This document shows positions 35,346-47,959 of a DNA stretch of 64,000 bases, piece after piece. Each line of letters starts with the position of its first letter. Within the stretch, counting starts at the first letter, position 1. Source of the DNA: Diadophis punctatus similis (taxonomy: Eukaryota > Chordata > Lepidosauria > Squamata > Dipsadidae); contig JALIGW010000005.1 in the NCBI GenBank assembly GCA_023053685.1, positions 28,942,501-29,006,500 of the forward strand. Reading direction: 5' to 3'. The translations under genes were made by a program, and so were the position numbers. The notes beneath the pieces were generated by a model. The model did no database searches and was not told the origin of the DNA. It saw only the letters and a program-made list of their open reading frames with translations.

Positions 35346-35888
35346 TAAAGGTAAAAGTAAAAGTTTCCTCTCTCCAGTCATTTATTTATTTAATTATTTT
35401 GTGAGATTTATATACCGCCTCACAGTGCAAGCACTCTCTAAGTGGTTTACACCAGTAAGCAATGTATATTTACATTGCCCCCAACAATCTGGTTCCTCAT
35501 TTTACCTACCTCGGAAGGATGGAAGGCTGAGTCAACCATGAGCCGGTGAGATTTGAACCGCTGACCTGCGGATCAGTGTCAGCTAAAGTGGCCTGCAGTA
35601 CCTGCCTCTAACCGCTGCGCCACCTCGGCTCTCAAGTCATGTCTGACTCTCATCTCAGTTTCCATGGTCATGTGGCCAACATGACTATAGGCTGAGGTGC
35701 AAGGAATGCTGTTACCCTCCCACCGAAGTGGTACCTATTTATCTACTCTCATTTTCATGCTTTCAAATTGTTAGATGGGCAGGAGCCGGGGCAAGTAAAG
35801 GGAGCTCACCCCATTGCATAGCGCTCAGTTCTTGAAGCCAGGCTGTCACTTTCCAGTCTTTAACCGCTGAGCCACTGTGCTCACCTAT
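35346..35888 (-). mobile_element. tRNA-derived SINE, reverse, split by a Sauria SINE
   Basis: The outer parts (35346-35380 and 35633-35888) match the SINE at 31182-31529 in reverse: GTAAAAGTAAAAG tail, CATGTGGCCAACATGA, CCACCGAAGTGGTACCTATT, and a tRNA-like head ending AACCGCTGAGCCACTG. The GTCAT flanking the insertion on each side marks the target duplication. Confidence 0.75.
35381..35632 (-). mobile_element. Sauria-type SINE inserted in another SINE
   Basis: The minus strand reads GAGCCGAGGTGGCGCAGCGG, a B-box region (CGGTTCAAATC), AGGATGGAAG in complement and GTGTAAACCACTTAGAGAG, ending in a TAAATAAA tail. It is the same subfamily as 1493 and 50898. CCAGTCAT and CAAGTCAT flank it, giving a short target duplication. 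Confidence 0.85.
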
Positions 35889-37870
35889 ATGCAGATAAAC
35901 ACATACAAATGCACATACATTTAAGGTCACTATATGTCTTCTGTGTGGATATGAGAACACATGGTAACCTGCAGTCCAGAATGAATAGCTTGAAAGTTGC
36001 CAAAGTTTCTCAATCAAGAAAATATTTTCTCAAGATGGCTTAAAGACAAGCTGGCAAGAATGCACGGCAGGAGCCGTTTACTTGGTCAGTGCAGCTGTGC
36101 CACTGACCTGTAAGATAGCCTGCAATAATGTTAATGAAGTTAATAATATCCAGGTATACAAAACTTTGCAGTAGTTGGGGAATGCTGGTTATTTGTACGA
36201 ACATTCTTAGCTGATAGTATGGAATAGGGGAAATAGAACTGCTTGGAAGGTATCTATGGATTACAGATGATCCATCTCAATGAGCTGTTTCATTTCACAG
36301 AAACACGCACTGATTTATTGATGGGGAAAGATGCTTAATGGAAGCACTTTGCATCACCTCTAGTAAACAGTTGCTGTCTCAGTTGGTAGATCCACCTTGC
36401 AGACCACCTTGAATTACCACTAATACAAGTTGGATATCCAATGGAGATAAATACTATCATGCAGATCTGTATAATCTGTACAAGTATACAACTACCAAAT
36501 GAGGAGAATAGGATAAATTGTGAAGCATTGAAAATGTGGACACATATACAGTATAGTCATCTCCCATTCTAAAAATGACCAAATGTAGTCATCTAATTTA
36601 AATACCTGATTGAAGACTTAAAATAGAGCATGTCATTATTCATCTTACATAATTAATACAGCAAAAGATGAGCTGTTTGTCCCCGATTTTGAAAGGAGAC
36701 CAAGCAAATTGTTGGAAAGTTACTTGGGTTAAAAGTTACGTGTTACATAAATATGTTGAGTAGTCAAGTCAGAGCAAATATGCTGAGTAAGAGGCAGTGT
36801 GTCTGAACTCTAGCTGTTGAAAGATGTTAATCATTTTCCCTTTGTTATATTCTTTTCAATAGCCAAGGAATGGCAAGATGTTGTCCTCCAGAAATTGAAT
36901 TATAGCTTCCTAGCATGGGCAATTATGATGGAAGTTTTGATCCAATGTCTCTTTTGAGTCTCATCCCTTCAAAACAGTATGCCACAACAATTAAAACCAG
37001 ATAATGAACTTAATTGTTATTTATTGCACATTTTAACTCTATCCTGAAGGATAAGTTGGGTTATTTAAGGATCTTATGTCCTTTATCTTACCAGTCAAAT
37101 AGATAGTTTAATTGGGAGAGCATATTTATGATTCAGGAAAAACAATTACGTATTTTTATCTTTAACTTAAAAATAAAAATAGTAAACTGAGCTGTCCACC
37201 ACTTAAGTTACAACCTTTCTAGTAGATGATAAAACTAAATATGATAATTGCTGTTGTGAGCAGTGTCAGTGCCAGTGGATCTCAGGAGATCTATATTAGT
37301 TTAAGTAGCAGTGCAGGATGTGTTTATTGCTGTCTTGAGTACTTGCTGCTGTCCATGAATCACTTTAGTGTCCCTGGGCTGCAGTATTCTCGATATTTGC
37401 TTGACAGGCAGCCATAAATACGTCTTGCAGGATTCTTTCTTATTTTCTTATCAATAGTAAATTGGAAATGATGCACATATTTCTAACTCTAACCTTCCTA
37501 TAATTGCACAGAGGCAATAACCTGGCGTGAGAGAGAGGTTAGCAGTGATACTAAACTGATAGTGCTGGAGAAGGAATTAGTATAGGAAGTAGACAGCATC
37601 CTCTGAGTGACAGTGGAGAATGTTTTCATGAACCAGGCAAAATCTTTCAGTATCTTATCTTCTGTTCAGAGGAGTATCCAGCTGGCAGAGCAGCAGGACT
37701 AATAGCCCTGGGTCAGCATGGCAAAAGGATATTATGCACTGCATTCACTTGCAACCAGGAAATTAATGCTTTATTGCTGCTGGATCACAGCATGATTTAT
37801 GGTGCCCATCTTCTGAAAAGAAAAGAAATCATGCTATTGAAAGAAGCACTAAATCATGACTTGGAAGGAA
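35889..37870. other. Stretch without a recognised gene or repeat
   Basis: About 2 kb of unassigned DNA. The open frame 37226-37417 has no recognisable domain. No transposon terminus or SINE head was seen. Confidence 0.4.
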
Positions 37871-37874
37871 AGGG

Positions 37875-37876
<2 letters not shown>

Positions 37877-37913
<37 letters not shown>

Positions 37914-37960
37914 ACATGCGCACGCACGCGTGTGCAGGCATGCACATGTGCATGCACACG
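37877..37960. repeat. (TG)n microsatellite grading into CA/CG-rich alternating DNA
   Basis: TG units to about 37905 give way to alternating purine-pyrimidine steps (TGTGCACATGCGCACGCACG). This is a Z-DNA-prone composition. Open frames across it are by-products. Confidence 0.93.
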
Positions 37961-39773
37961 CAGAGACAGGAGAAAAAATGTACAAAAATAACATGTTTGG
38001 GGGGATGAAAAGTATATGATGAGATCTGGAGATGGAGTCCATACAAACATGGAACCTACTGGAAACTACATCTTTTAAGACTCGTTGTGTTTGGGTGATT
38101 ATATGCTTTTTAATAATGTGGATTAGTAAAGCTCTGAAATGATTTGTAGCAAAAGAAAACCTGTCTATGCTTGAGGGTCATTACGGTAACTTTACATTCT
38201 GCCAGCAAAGTTATGGGTCAGTGCAAACAAATTAGCATTCCTTCTTCCCACTGGAAGATTAAGACACAGGAAGTTATCTGTTGATTTCAATACAAGCTAG
38301 TCACAATGCATTCTTTTTTTTTTTAAAGAACTACAGAAAGAAAACGTTCATATGTCTTTTTAAATATACTTTCATGTTCTTTTTACAGTTCTTTTAATTT
38401 GAAACATAGGTGTGCAATGAAGCATTCTGGGATGAAAATTCAGAGATATAAAATAATGTATATTGTAGAGTTAAAAGTAAGAGGAGAATGGATCTAAATG
38501 AAAGCTACTTGATGTTATGGAGAAAGGTGGCGTAGCCATATAATTATTTGAAGCTGTTGCACATACTGATTTTCAGTAGCTTTAGGTGAGCCAAGTGGCA
38601 AGCTGAATATTTTATGCTTTTGGTCAGGATTTTGCAATCCTTTGCTGTATGATCATAATTAATCAGGGATAATGTTTAAAAGATGATAAACCTATCAGAT
38701 CACAGAGCACCTTGTTGTAAGTAGGACTAAATGTTGTTGGGAGCAGATAAACCCATGTGCCACTAGGGCAAATGCAAGATAGGAAGCATAATAAATAAAT
38801 TAAATCTTTTTGCTCTTTCTCAGCAAACTCCATCCCATGGCAATTTCTTGCATTTTTATTTGATTTATACTCAGCTTTGGAATACTCAAGGAGGTTAGCA
38901 AAATATTAAAACAAAATAAAAATACCAAATAAAAGAAATTAAAACAGATTAGAATTTATATCAATACTAAAAATGTTAATCATTTAAAAATCTGGCAAAA
39001 AGCAGTATCTATTTCCAGGTTTTCTAAAAGCTGAATGATTGAGGCCAGGTACAACCGCTAAGGAACTGTGTCCACAGTGTTGACAAAACAATGTCAGTAA
39101 GGGACACAGCTGGTTAACTAACTATAATTGTGCAAATACACCCATCACCATAGGCACAACCTATAAAATAGTGCTAGTTGAAGTTCAAGGTGCATTGAGA
39201 CTATGAACTTGCTCTTTCAGGAGAAGTGCAATTCTGTCCAAAACAAGGAGTATCTGAGATCCTGATTCCAGGGTTTATTTACTAACAATACCTTCCTCTT
39301 GTGTCAATATAATTTCAGACTGTTATTTTTCATCCACTTCATTGTTGAATTTAAGAATACTGATTGCTTCCTTGATGTGGATGGTTGGTAAAAATGGAAA
39401 TATGCATTAATGTACTGATCTGTACAAATAATTGGTGTACTGATGGCACCCCACTGTAAAACTTTTCTCCAGTCATTTTATGTAGATGTTATATACGTGG
39501 CCAGAAAGATGGAACTCTGTAGAATCCTTTAGGCATCATAGACATCAAGCAGAAGGCACTAAGACATTTTACAGGGAAGACTAAAAACATTGTTAAATAC
39601 TGTCTCCAAGATTCAGTGCTGCTGGGTTTCCTAGGAAGTTATCATGGGTGATGATATCAAAAGCCACCAATATATACAAGCATAATATACAGGGTGCTTT
39701 CTCCTTACATTTAATTACCAATGTAGGGCACTCACCCATGCGACCAAAGCTGTTTCTTTTTTCTTTTTAGATT
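37961..39773. other. Stretch without a recognised gene
   Basis: Unassigned, partly A-rich. The part near 39040-39600 has the texture of an old LINE relic but no alignable motif was found. Confidence 0.35.
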
Positions 39774-40333
39774 TTTTAATTTATTATTTATTATTACCTT
39801 TATTATTTTTATAAATAACTAAAGGCAACAAACATGTCTAATACACCTTCCTCCAGGGGTGGGTTCCTCCCGGTTCAGACCGGATCGCCTGAACCGTTAG
39901 CGATCTGCTGGTGACATCATGTTACTGGATCCGCCGGTGCCGGTCTGTGCGCGCCGCCATCTTTTTTTTCGTTCAGCTGCTCGAAAGAGGGCCCTCCTGC
40001 CCGCCCCCGGGTTAATACTGACCTTTATTTCTCCGCCCGAAGCACAGCTGATCAGCTCCTCAGCTGTGTTTCGGGCTGATTCCAGCTCCTGAGCATGCGC
40101 AGAAGCTTAATTGCACAAGGGGATGTGTGCGCAAAACATCGCGATGCGAACCGGTGGGGAAGGTAAGTGGAACCCACCCCTGCCTTCCTCCTCCTATTTT
40201 CCCCACAATCATCATGTGAGGTGAGAGAAGAGAATGACTTGTCAAAAGTTACCCAGACAGTTTTTCATGCCTAAGACTGGAGTAGAACTCAGAGTATCCT
40301 GGTTTCTAGCCTGGTGCTTTAAGCTGTGAAGCC
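39774..40333 (-). mobile_element. tRNA-derived SINE, reverse, split by a hAT MITE
   Basis: Left of the MITE: TATTATTTTTATAAATAACT (3' tail side). Right of it: TCCTATTTTCCCCACAATCA, GTGAGGTGAGAGAAGAGAAT, and the head GAGTAGAACTCAGAGTATCC, GGTGCTTTAAGCTGTGAAGC, which in reverse gives the tRNA-like start. A fragment of the same type is at 21377-21490. The family name is not certain. Confidence 0.65.
39854..40182. mobile_element. hAT-type MITE nested in a SINE
   Basis: Ends CAGGGGTGGGTTCCTCCC and GTGGAACCCACCCCTG, with the perfect octamer CCTTCCTC on both sides (39846-39853, 40183-40190). A hairpin around GAAGCACAGCTGATCAGC and AGCTGTGTTTC lies at about 40039-40073. Non-autonomous. Confidence 0.94.
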
Positions 40334-42344
40334 AATATTCCTTTTCACAGATTATTTCATTTTATAGTTATAGCTCTCCAGGCCAAAGTAAGATTCCTTC
40401 AGTGAGGTATTATTAGTATTGCCTCATTTAGGAACATGGTATACACTCTTCCATAAGGATGCATTATTTATCTTGCTTAACAATGGGACAACTCTTATCA
40501 TGGATGATAGGACTAAGAGGGAGTAAGCACAGACTCTCCACACACACAGCGGAGACAAAGAAATAAATATATGTTGTTATTTTCATTGTGTTGCAGAAGA
40601 CCCTCATTCCAGTCACAACTGTCCTTAGAAATTCATTTGTGCTGAAATCCCATCTAGTTTATAATTTCAGTGATAAACTGAGATTTGGCTCTTGAAAAGG
40701 AATATTTCATCTCTACATCTTTATGTTCTCCTGGTTACCCAAGTGAGACATCATGAATTGGCAGAGTGACAGATGGAATGTTTGGTTGGCAAGATGGAAT
40801 TCCCCCTTATTTCCTTATTTTCTGTGCCTAGCCTTGAACCCTTAGAGTAGCCGGTAACTGAACTGAGGGAAATGAACTCCCTTTTCTTTTATCAGTTCTA
40901 TGATAAATGCCAAGTCCAATGCTTTCATGTGGTATTAAATCTCAGTTAATTGATGTTTTACTAGCAACTGACCTAGCATTGAAGACCAGCTAGTCAAAAG
41001 GCCATTCCTATAAGGACGTGTCTTTCCATAGGTAACAACCAAGCAGCTTGAAAGGACAAAAAGGTACCTTGGTTCTCACAGCATACCTGGGCCAAATGAT
41101 CATGTATGTATTTACAAAAATAGTATCTAACCTTGTTCTAAATTGAATATTAAATTCAAGTATTTCAGAGATAAGAAACATGCCAGGAAGCAGTGGTATA
41201 CGAAATATGATTACTATTATAAGAAATAATTTTAAAAATCAGAATTCAACAAAATGGGAAAAGACTCTAAAATGTTCTATACACCGATGAATAATCTAAA
41301 TATGTATTATCTAGTAATCATAGAGTATTTTCTCATATTGAACCCTGAAGGGTTATGGGGATCTATTTGCACACTGCAGGAGGCTGATAGTGTAATGAAT
41401 AGTTACCCTCTATTTATAGATCTGCAACAAATAACAATTCTTTAAAATAATAGTAATGCAAATAATTTTTGTCAGCTCTGAACACAGCACCCTTGTTTGG
41501 GATATTTAAACGGAGATCTCCTTCAGGCTTCATCTGGTTTGTTTGAATCCTTGATGTGAAGTAGAAATGGTATATTGTTAGGCCTGTGGGACCTCAACAC
41601 CCAACAACGCAGAACTGACTTAAGCAGAGTTAGGAATTCCTTTGATTTCATCGGCATCTGTAAGAATGAAGCAAAGATGGAATAAGCAATGAAACAGGCA
41701 TCGTGATGCAAACTGCACCCCTTATGTACTTGCATAAGACGTGATGCAAATACAAAATGGTGGTGCTTAACGTTTTGTCATCCGCACGGTTAGGAACAGA
41801 TGCCTGTGTTTGGTTTGGCACTGCTAAGCAGCTACTGATAGATCTGTCAACCTTGAGGAAGAAGGCTAGGTTTATCACGACAACAGTGCAAGAAATGTTG
41901 TGGGATACCTCCACAACAGTGCTTCAAATCACTTTATGATCATATAATTCATCTCACAAGATCCTCTGTTTAGGGGCAATGTGCTGATATATTTCTGACT
42001 ATATTCTGGTTTATGAGAAACTGTAGCAAAGCTAACACTGTATTTTGCTTTGAATCACAGCGACCCTTCAAACCTTATGCGTGTACCATTTTACAGTTGT
42101 CAAAAACTTTTGCCTTACCGTTCCTGCTAGATATTACTTTTCTCTTGCCTTGCTCCTTAATATTTCACTTCCTGTTCTTCGGACTTGTTTTATTTTTTCT
42201 TCTCTCCAATCCAACCCTACAGTTTGTGCAACCACTACAAATTGCTAACATATACTACTCTGACCTTCACCATTCACTGGGGCTTTTAAATACAACAGAG
42301 GAATGGCCACAAGGTGGCTGGGATGCCTTTGAAGGATTTTAGTG
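40334..42344. other. Stretch without a recognised gene or repeat
   Basis: Unassigned DNA. Open frames 41254-41445, 41648-41914 and 42013-42342 show no recognisable domain or splice context. Confidence 0.4.
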
Positions 42345-42815
42345 TACTTGTGTATTTATTTTTATTTTATTTATTTATTTATTTATTTTATTTTATCAAG
42401 TACGTGTTGGTAATATACATAGATATAACATTGTTTATATACATAAGATGGGTACTGATAAGAGGGAACATTAGGACAGGGACGGTAGGCACACTGGGGC
42501 ACTTATGCACGCCCCTTACTGACCTCTTAGGAATCGGGTGAGGTCAACAGTGGACAGTCTAAGGATAAAGTTTTGGGGCTTTGGTGACGATACCACAATG
42601 TCAGGTAGTGAGTTCCAGGCATTTACCACTCTGTTGCTAAAGTCGTATTTTCTACAGTGAAGTTTGGAGTGGTTCACTTTGAGTTTGTATCTGTTGTGTG
42701 CTCGTGTATTGTTGTGGTTGAAGCTGAAGTAGTCATTGACAGGAAGGACATTGTAGCAGATAATTTTATGAGCTACGCTTACAAGCAATCCTTTGTTCAC
42801 ATAGCTATCCATCAT
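42345..42815 (-). mobile_element. Non-LTR LINE, ORF2 C-terminus and 3' UTR
   Basis: Minus strand 42815-42516 encodes YDFSNRVVNAWNSLPDIVVS and ILRLSTVDLTRFLRGQ, then the 3' UTR with AAGGGGCGTGCATAAGTGC and a (TAAA)n-type tail at about 42355-42395. It is the same family as 18262 and 21637 and the best preserved of the three at the protein level. The reverse transcriptase core is absent. Confidence 0.78.
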
Positions 42816-43220
42816 GACAAGCTCTCTGTTTTTATTTATTTTGCAAGCACCAAATAAATTTACACCCAGGCACGCACCTACAAAAATGAATTGGGAGTGG
42901 GGGTGCTAGTAATCCTTATTTTTCCATTTTTTGAGAACGTGTTCTCTTACTCCCTGCTTGGTGGAAGCTACCAGGGAAGAGGACGTTAATTTAATGACTT
43001 TGTTTGCATACTCTTGTTGAAAGAGTAGAAGAAAAGAGGGCAAGTGCTAATTTGCACATAATGTTCTCTACCTTTCAAGGTCTGCAGAAGAGAAGCGGAT
43101 GGAGACTCCGTTCCAAATTGGTTTGTGATAGATTGGGTAGGGAGAGTGAAAACATTAGTAGTTTAGACGTGTTCCGATGTGAATGGCTGTAACATTTGGA
43201 TATCTTGGTTATCTTTCAAA

Positions 43221-44120
43221 GAAAAACACATCTGTAAACAATCACCACCAGCTGTCCCTCTCTTCTAGCAGATTTACCAATGCCTGACTGGCTAAACATC
43301 ACAATTCTTCTTTGAACCTGCTAATTAATGTATAATCTGACATACATTAGAACAACAAGCTTCTAAGAGGGGGTACAGACTGCTTAGCTTGCCTGTCCCC
43401 ACATACAGTAGAAGAAGACCTCAAGGCCTGTAGTTATAGCGAATGTGAGAGGAATACCCTTGGAATAGCTGGCAAGTAGCTGTCTCTTTGCAAGAATGCC
43501 CTGCTCTTCCAACTGCCCTGTTTTAAACTGACTTTCCAAAACAACCTTTATCACTCCAGCTAAAACAGCTCCTGTCATTAATTAGATTCCATACTGATGC
43601 CTCTAACAGAGCCACCTGGGAAATAAAAAGAAAACAAGACAATACTTGCCTCAACCAAGAGAGAATTCGCAGAATGGCTGGTGGAAATCATCCCCGTAAG
43701 TGCCTGTAATAAGTTTAACTATATACTGTACAGTAAATACAAAACTGGTCTGCAGAGTGGCAAAAAATAATGAAGCAATTAGGTGGACTATTTATAAGCA
43801 CCTGTGACACTGATTAGCACCAGCATATCTCAGGCAGGAGTTCCTGCCGGATCCAACAATAAAAATGTGTTTTTCCAGTTCGCAGTGTTTGAGGCAGGAA
43901 GAATCGCCCTTTCTCCCTCCCTCCCCCACTTTCCTTCCCACAAAGCTGTTTTAACAAATTGTGGATGCCAGAGTGAGAAAGTGAGAGAGGGAAGTCCAGT
44001 GGAGTTTGTTATTCCGGTCTGCCTTGTATAAACAGAGGTTTTCTAAATTAGATCTGCGTTCCAATCCATTAGGGTTAATGCAGTTTTAATTAGCAGCTGA
44101 TTTGCAGCTGAGGAAAGATA
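43221..44120. other. Repeat-free island with TAATTA words; possible conserved element
   Basis: Includes CCTGCTAATTAATGTATAAT at about 43317-43336 and GCAGTTTTAATTAGCAGCTG near 44080-44100, in a stretch where no transposon was recognised. Suggestive of conserved non-coding DNA only. Open frames inside (43384-43578, 43804-44031) have no domains. Confidence 0.25.
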
Positions 44121-44880
44121 CCATTTCACATTCTTTTTTAGAGATTTCACACACACACACACACCATGGTCTACATGGAATTAAAGGAATTTTTTTTAAA
44201 AAAAATTGCTGCAGCCACCTCCTATCTTATATGAATGTTTCAAGAAATTCAAAGACATTTTTGTTGTTATGGTTCCCTTCCCCCAACTTCAAGCATATTT
44301 GAACGATCAAGGATTTATTTCCTGCCATTTCCTTTGAGAATTTTCTCTCACCACCACCATTTTAAAATGGGATGGGGAAGAGAGAGGGAGGGAGGGAGGG
44401 AGGGAGAGAAAATTAGGAATGAAAGAGAAGGTGGGGTTTCTATTTGAGAGATGTCTCTTCCATAAAACGTCTTTAAACACTTGATGTTTCCCCGGGGAAT
44501 CATTTCACAAGCAGGTGGCAGCTACTGAAGGGGCAGATCTGGTTTGTATGCGCCCCACCCTTGAAAAATGATGGCAGGAAGCCCAATTATCCGATTTGGA
44601 GGCCCCCAAATCTGCTTCAGTGTTTCTGTCCCTTATCTCTTTTTTACAAGCTTCACAGTAAGGGACAACTGTGCAAGGGAGGCTGAAAGAAGGTCTTAGG
44701 GGTCTAGCACAGCAGCTGTGTAGAATATAAAACTCTTAGAAGACATTCGGCCCACTTCAGTGATTTCAGACTGGTTTCAATGCCCTTGTGTCTTCCAGAG
44801 GTTTGCAGGCACAAATATGTATCTGTCCTTACCCCTTCTAAGTGCAAGCATATTAACATGTCTAATAACATGCTACTTCC
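44121..44880. other. Stretch without a recognised gene
   Basis: Holds a short (AC)n run at 44150-44163 and a (GGGA)n run at about 44384-44406. No gene or transposon recognised. Confidence 0.4.
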
Positions 44881-44887
44881 ATTTTAA

Positions 44888-45039
44888 AGAATTCTTTATT
44901 GGCCAAGTGTGATTGGATGCACCAAAGACAAATTCCTTGTGTGTCCAATCACACTTGGCCAATAAAGAATTCTATTCTATTCTATTCTATTCTATTCTAT
45001 TCTATTCTATTCTATTCTATTCTATTCTATTCTATTCTA
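44888..45039 (+). mobile_element. Snap-back copy of an L2-type LINE tail with (ATTCT)n array
   Basis: A 26-bp centre (TGCACCAAAGACAAATTCCT onward) and right arm (TCCAATCACACTTGGCCAAT, then AAAGAATTCT) equal the 3' terminus of the LINE at 45605-46655. A perfect 30-bp inverted copy of the right arm lies at 44888-44917. The right arm runs into about 14 ATTCT units (44969-45039). No coding part is present. Confidence 0.85.
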
Positions 45040-45600
45040 AAGCACTCATGTCAGTCTTTTCCAGCAACAGTACTTCTCTCTTCAAATGCTGGTATGATGG
45101 AGTTGTTCGTTTAGGACACTGGACAGCTTCAGGTTGTCTAATGGCTGAAGTACGAGATTGCAGTATTACAGGGAAACTTTTCAGAGCTAATGACAAAGTT
45201 TACTTAGTGGAAGCAGAAGTAAGGGACAATCCCAAGAAAAATATATTGGAGAGTCACCTTGATGTGCAGAATAATTCATGAGAGAAGCCTGAATCCCCAA
45301 GTAAGATTCAGCAGGCAGCAACACCTGAGGGTTTAGAAACTGTATAGGGATAGGTCTGGGTCTGGCCAGTGCTTGGATAGGATTAGGACAGCATGGTGGA
45401 ATATCAGATCTATAAGTTACACTAGAGACTAAAAAAGAAAGAGAACTCTCAAAACATACAATGGAAGTCCCTTCCTTACTTTTACCAAGAAAGTTAAATA
45501 ATTGTGTTGATGGAGTCATAGGAACTAAACTCGGAAGTTTTTACTTTTTTTACCCAAAAAAAATCCTTTTCCATCTGTGATAAAGTATTGAAAACTGGCA
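45040..45600. other. Stretch without a recognised gene
   Basis: No domain was seen in the frames 44913-45281 or 45187-45519, which partly cover the pentamer array. Unassigned. Confidence 0.4.
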
Positions 45601-45604
45601 AATG

Positions 45605-46655
45605 GAGCATATCAACAACTCTTCTCTCTATATACCAATGACTGCATCTCAAACGATTAATCTGTTAAACTACTGAAGTTTGCAGATGATACAACAGTGA
45701 TTGGCCTCATTCAAGACAACGATGAAACCGCATACAGACAGGAGGTTGAACAACTAGTCTCATGGTGCGACCGGAACAATCTGGAACTGAACACATTCAA
45801 AACCGTAGAAATGGTGGTAGACTTCAGGAGAAACCCTCCCATCCTACCACCTCTTACAATACTAGACAACACAGTATCAACAGCAGAGACCTTCAAATTT
45901 CTAGGTTCTATCATATCTCAAGACCTAAAATGGTCATCTAACATCAAAAACATCATCAAAAAAGCACAACAAAGAATGTTCTTTCTGCGCCAACTCAGGA
46001 AGCTCAAACTTCCCAAGGAGCTGCTGATACAGTTCTACAGAGGAATCATTGAGTCTGTCATCTGCACCTCTATAACTGTCTGGTTTGGTTCTGCAACCCA
46101 ACAAGACAGACACAGACTTCAGAGGATAATCAGAACTGCAGAAAAAACAATTACTGCCAACCTGCCTTCCATTGAGGACCTGTATACTGCACGAGTCAAA
46201 AAGAGGGCCGTGAAAATATTTACTGACCCCTCGCATCCTGGACATAAATTGTTTCAACTCCTACCCTCAAAACGTCGCTATAGAGCACTGCACACCAAGA
46301 TAACTAGACACAAGAACAGTTTTTTCCCGAACGCCATCACTCTGCTAAACAAATAATTCCCTCACCACTGTAAAACTATTCACTAGGCTGCATTACTATT
46401 ACTATTAGTTTTTCTCATCGTTCCTATCACCCATCTGCTCCCACTTATGACTGTATGACTGTAACTTGTTGCTTGTATCCTTACGATTATTTCATATTGA
46501 TTGTTTCCTGATTGCTTACTTGAACCCTATGACAACCATTCTTGACAAATGTATCTTTTCTTTTATGTACACTGAGAGCATATGCACCAAAGACAAATTC
46601 CTTGTGTGTCCAATCACACTTGGCCAATAAAGAATTCTATTCTAATTCTATTCTA
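45605..46655 (+). pseudogene. L2/Rex-type LINE, 5'-truncated reverse transcriptase with 3' UTR
   Basis: The copy begins inside the reverse transcriptase: LLKFADDTTVIGLIQDNDET (FADD catalytic motif near 45679-45693), then WCDRNNLELNTFKTVEMVVD and FKFLGSIISQDLKWSSNI, then RIIRTAEKTI and SSHP-like DPSHPGHKLFQLLPSKRRYR, ending PNAITLLNK at 46356. The visible frame is open for about 220 codons from 45697, unusually intact for this window, but the N-terminal endonuclease and most of the reverse transcriptase are absent. The 3' UTR ends GGCCAATAAAGAATTCTATT with an ATTCT tail at about 46627-46655. Fish and reptile L2-group elements are the closest match by motif. Confidence 0.85.
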
Positions 46656-47684
46656 TTCTCATAAGTGCCTATTCTAGGAGAACAACAGTATCATTAGCTG
46701 GCATTTCACTATGGGGAAACATAGCTTCTTATGGCAGCTATATCATCCTTGATTTTAAAAAAGGCTGAAAATTAAGAATGATTTTGGGTTAGTCATAGCA
46801 AGCCACAGTCTTTTGGTAAAATGTAGTGGGATGATTCCAGGTGTACAGGTAGGTCCATCTGAGCTCTGAGAAAGGTGATATAAAACTTATTAAAAGTGTT
46901 GAAGAACATCAAATAATAAGGTCTAAACAAACATATGCCCAAACTAATAGAAATATCAGAGTTACTACTTCCTTTCATGACCCTGAACCATAAAGCATTT
47001 ACTATTATAATCAGAGGTAGCCTAAATCTGATTTAAAGTCTGGCATCATTTTTTTTCCCCTTGACCTTTTCAAATGTGAATGTCTGGAATACATAACTAC
47101 TGTTTTTGCTACAATTAATAGAAATACTACTCTGCTTCCTTTTAGTATTTAACCAGAAAAAAATATAACGATGATCAAGAGGCAATTTATAGTAACGCAA
47201 CGTCACTAGTCAATGTATAAAATAAAATATAGTCTCAAAAGCTTCTATTCATTCTTTGTGAATTTAACCTAGAGGATTTTTTACTAAGAAATATCAGAGA
47301 TGGCAATTAGCAAGTTTTTGCAGACTTAAAGAGTAGAAGGCGTTTTATTTATGGATTGGTAGTTAAACCAAACAACTTGATCATAAGCTGAAAGGTTACT
47401 TCATAAGCTCTAGAATTTCAAGTAATGAGTTAACTAATTGACAGTGATGTATTAACTGATGGATTCTGTACCAAAATATATAAAAAAAGCTGAGTTCAAG
47501 ATGGTTTATCTGTGAGAGATATTTGTTTCAGATAGCTACTTACAATTTGTATCATAAGAAATACAACAGGGTTTATTGGTCTAAAGAGTAATACAAATTG
47601 TTTTCCCCCAAAGTAATATCTGCAAAATCTTTAATAGTTTATTGGGGCATGAGCCTTCAGAACCTGATCCTAACTACATTCTAA
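46656..47684. other. Stretch without a recognised gene or repeat
   Basis: AT-rich unassigned DNA. No transposon ends or domains recognised. Confidence 0.4.
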
Positions 47685-47930
47685 CCACTTCGTGGTAGCG
47701 CAGTTGTTAGAATGCAGTTAGAATGCAGTATTGCAGGCAAACTCTGCCCATAGCCAGGAGTTCGATCCTGACCGGATCAAGGTTGACTCAGCCTTCCATC
47801 CTCCCAAGGTTGGTAAAATGAGGACCCAGATTGATGGGGGGCAATATGCTGACTCTATAAGCTGCTTAGAGAATGCTGTAAAGCACTATGAAGCGGTATA
47901 TAAGTCTAAGTGCTATTGTTATTTATCAGG
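47685..47930 (+). mobile_element. Sauria-type SINE, second subfamily
   Basis: Head GTGGTAGCGCAGTTGTTAGA, B-box region GGAGTTCGATCC, body AGGTTGACTCAGCCTTCCAT, and 3' end AAGCACTATGAAGCGGTATA, then TGCTATTGTTATT. The 3' portion differs from copies 1493, 35381 and 50898 and retains the AAGCGGTATATAAGTC ending, so at least two subfamilies are present. Confidence 0.85.
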
Positions 47931-47959
47931 TGCTTGTTTCTTGTTATAGAGTTAGTCCA

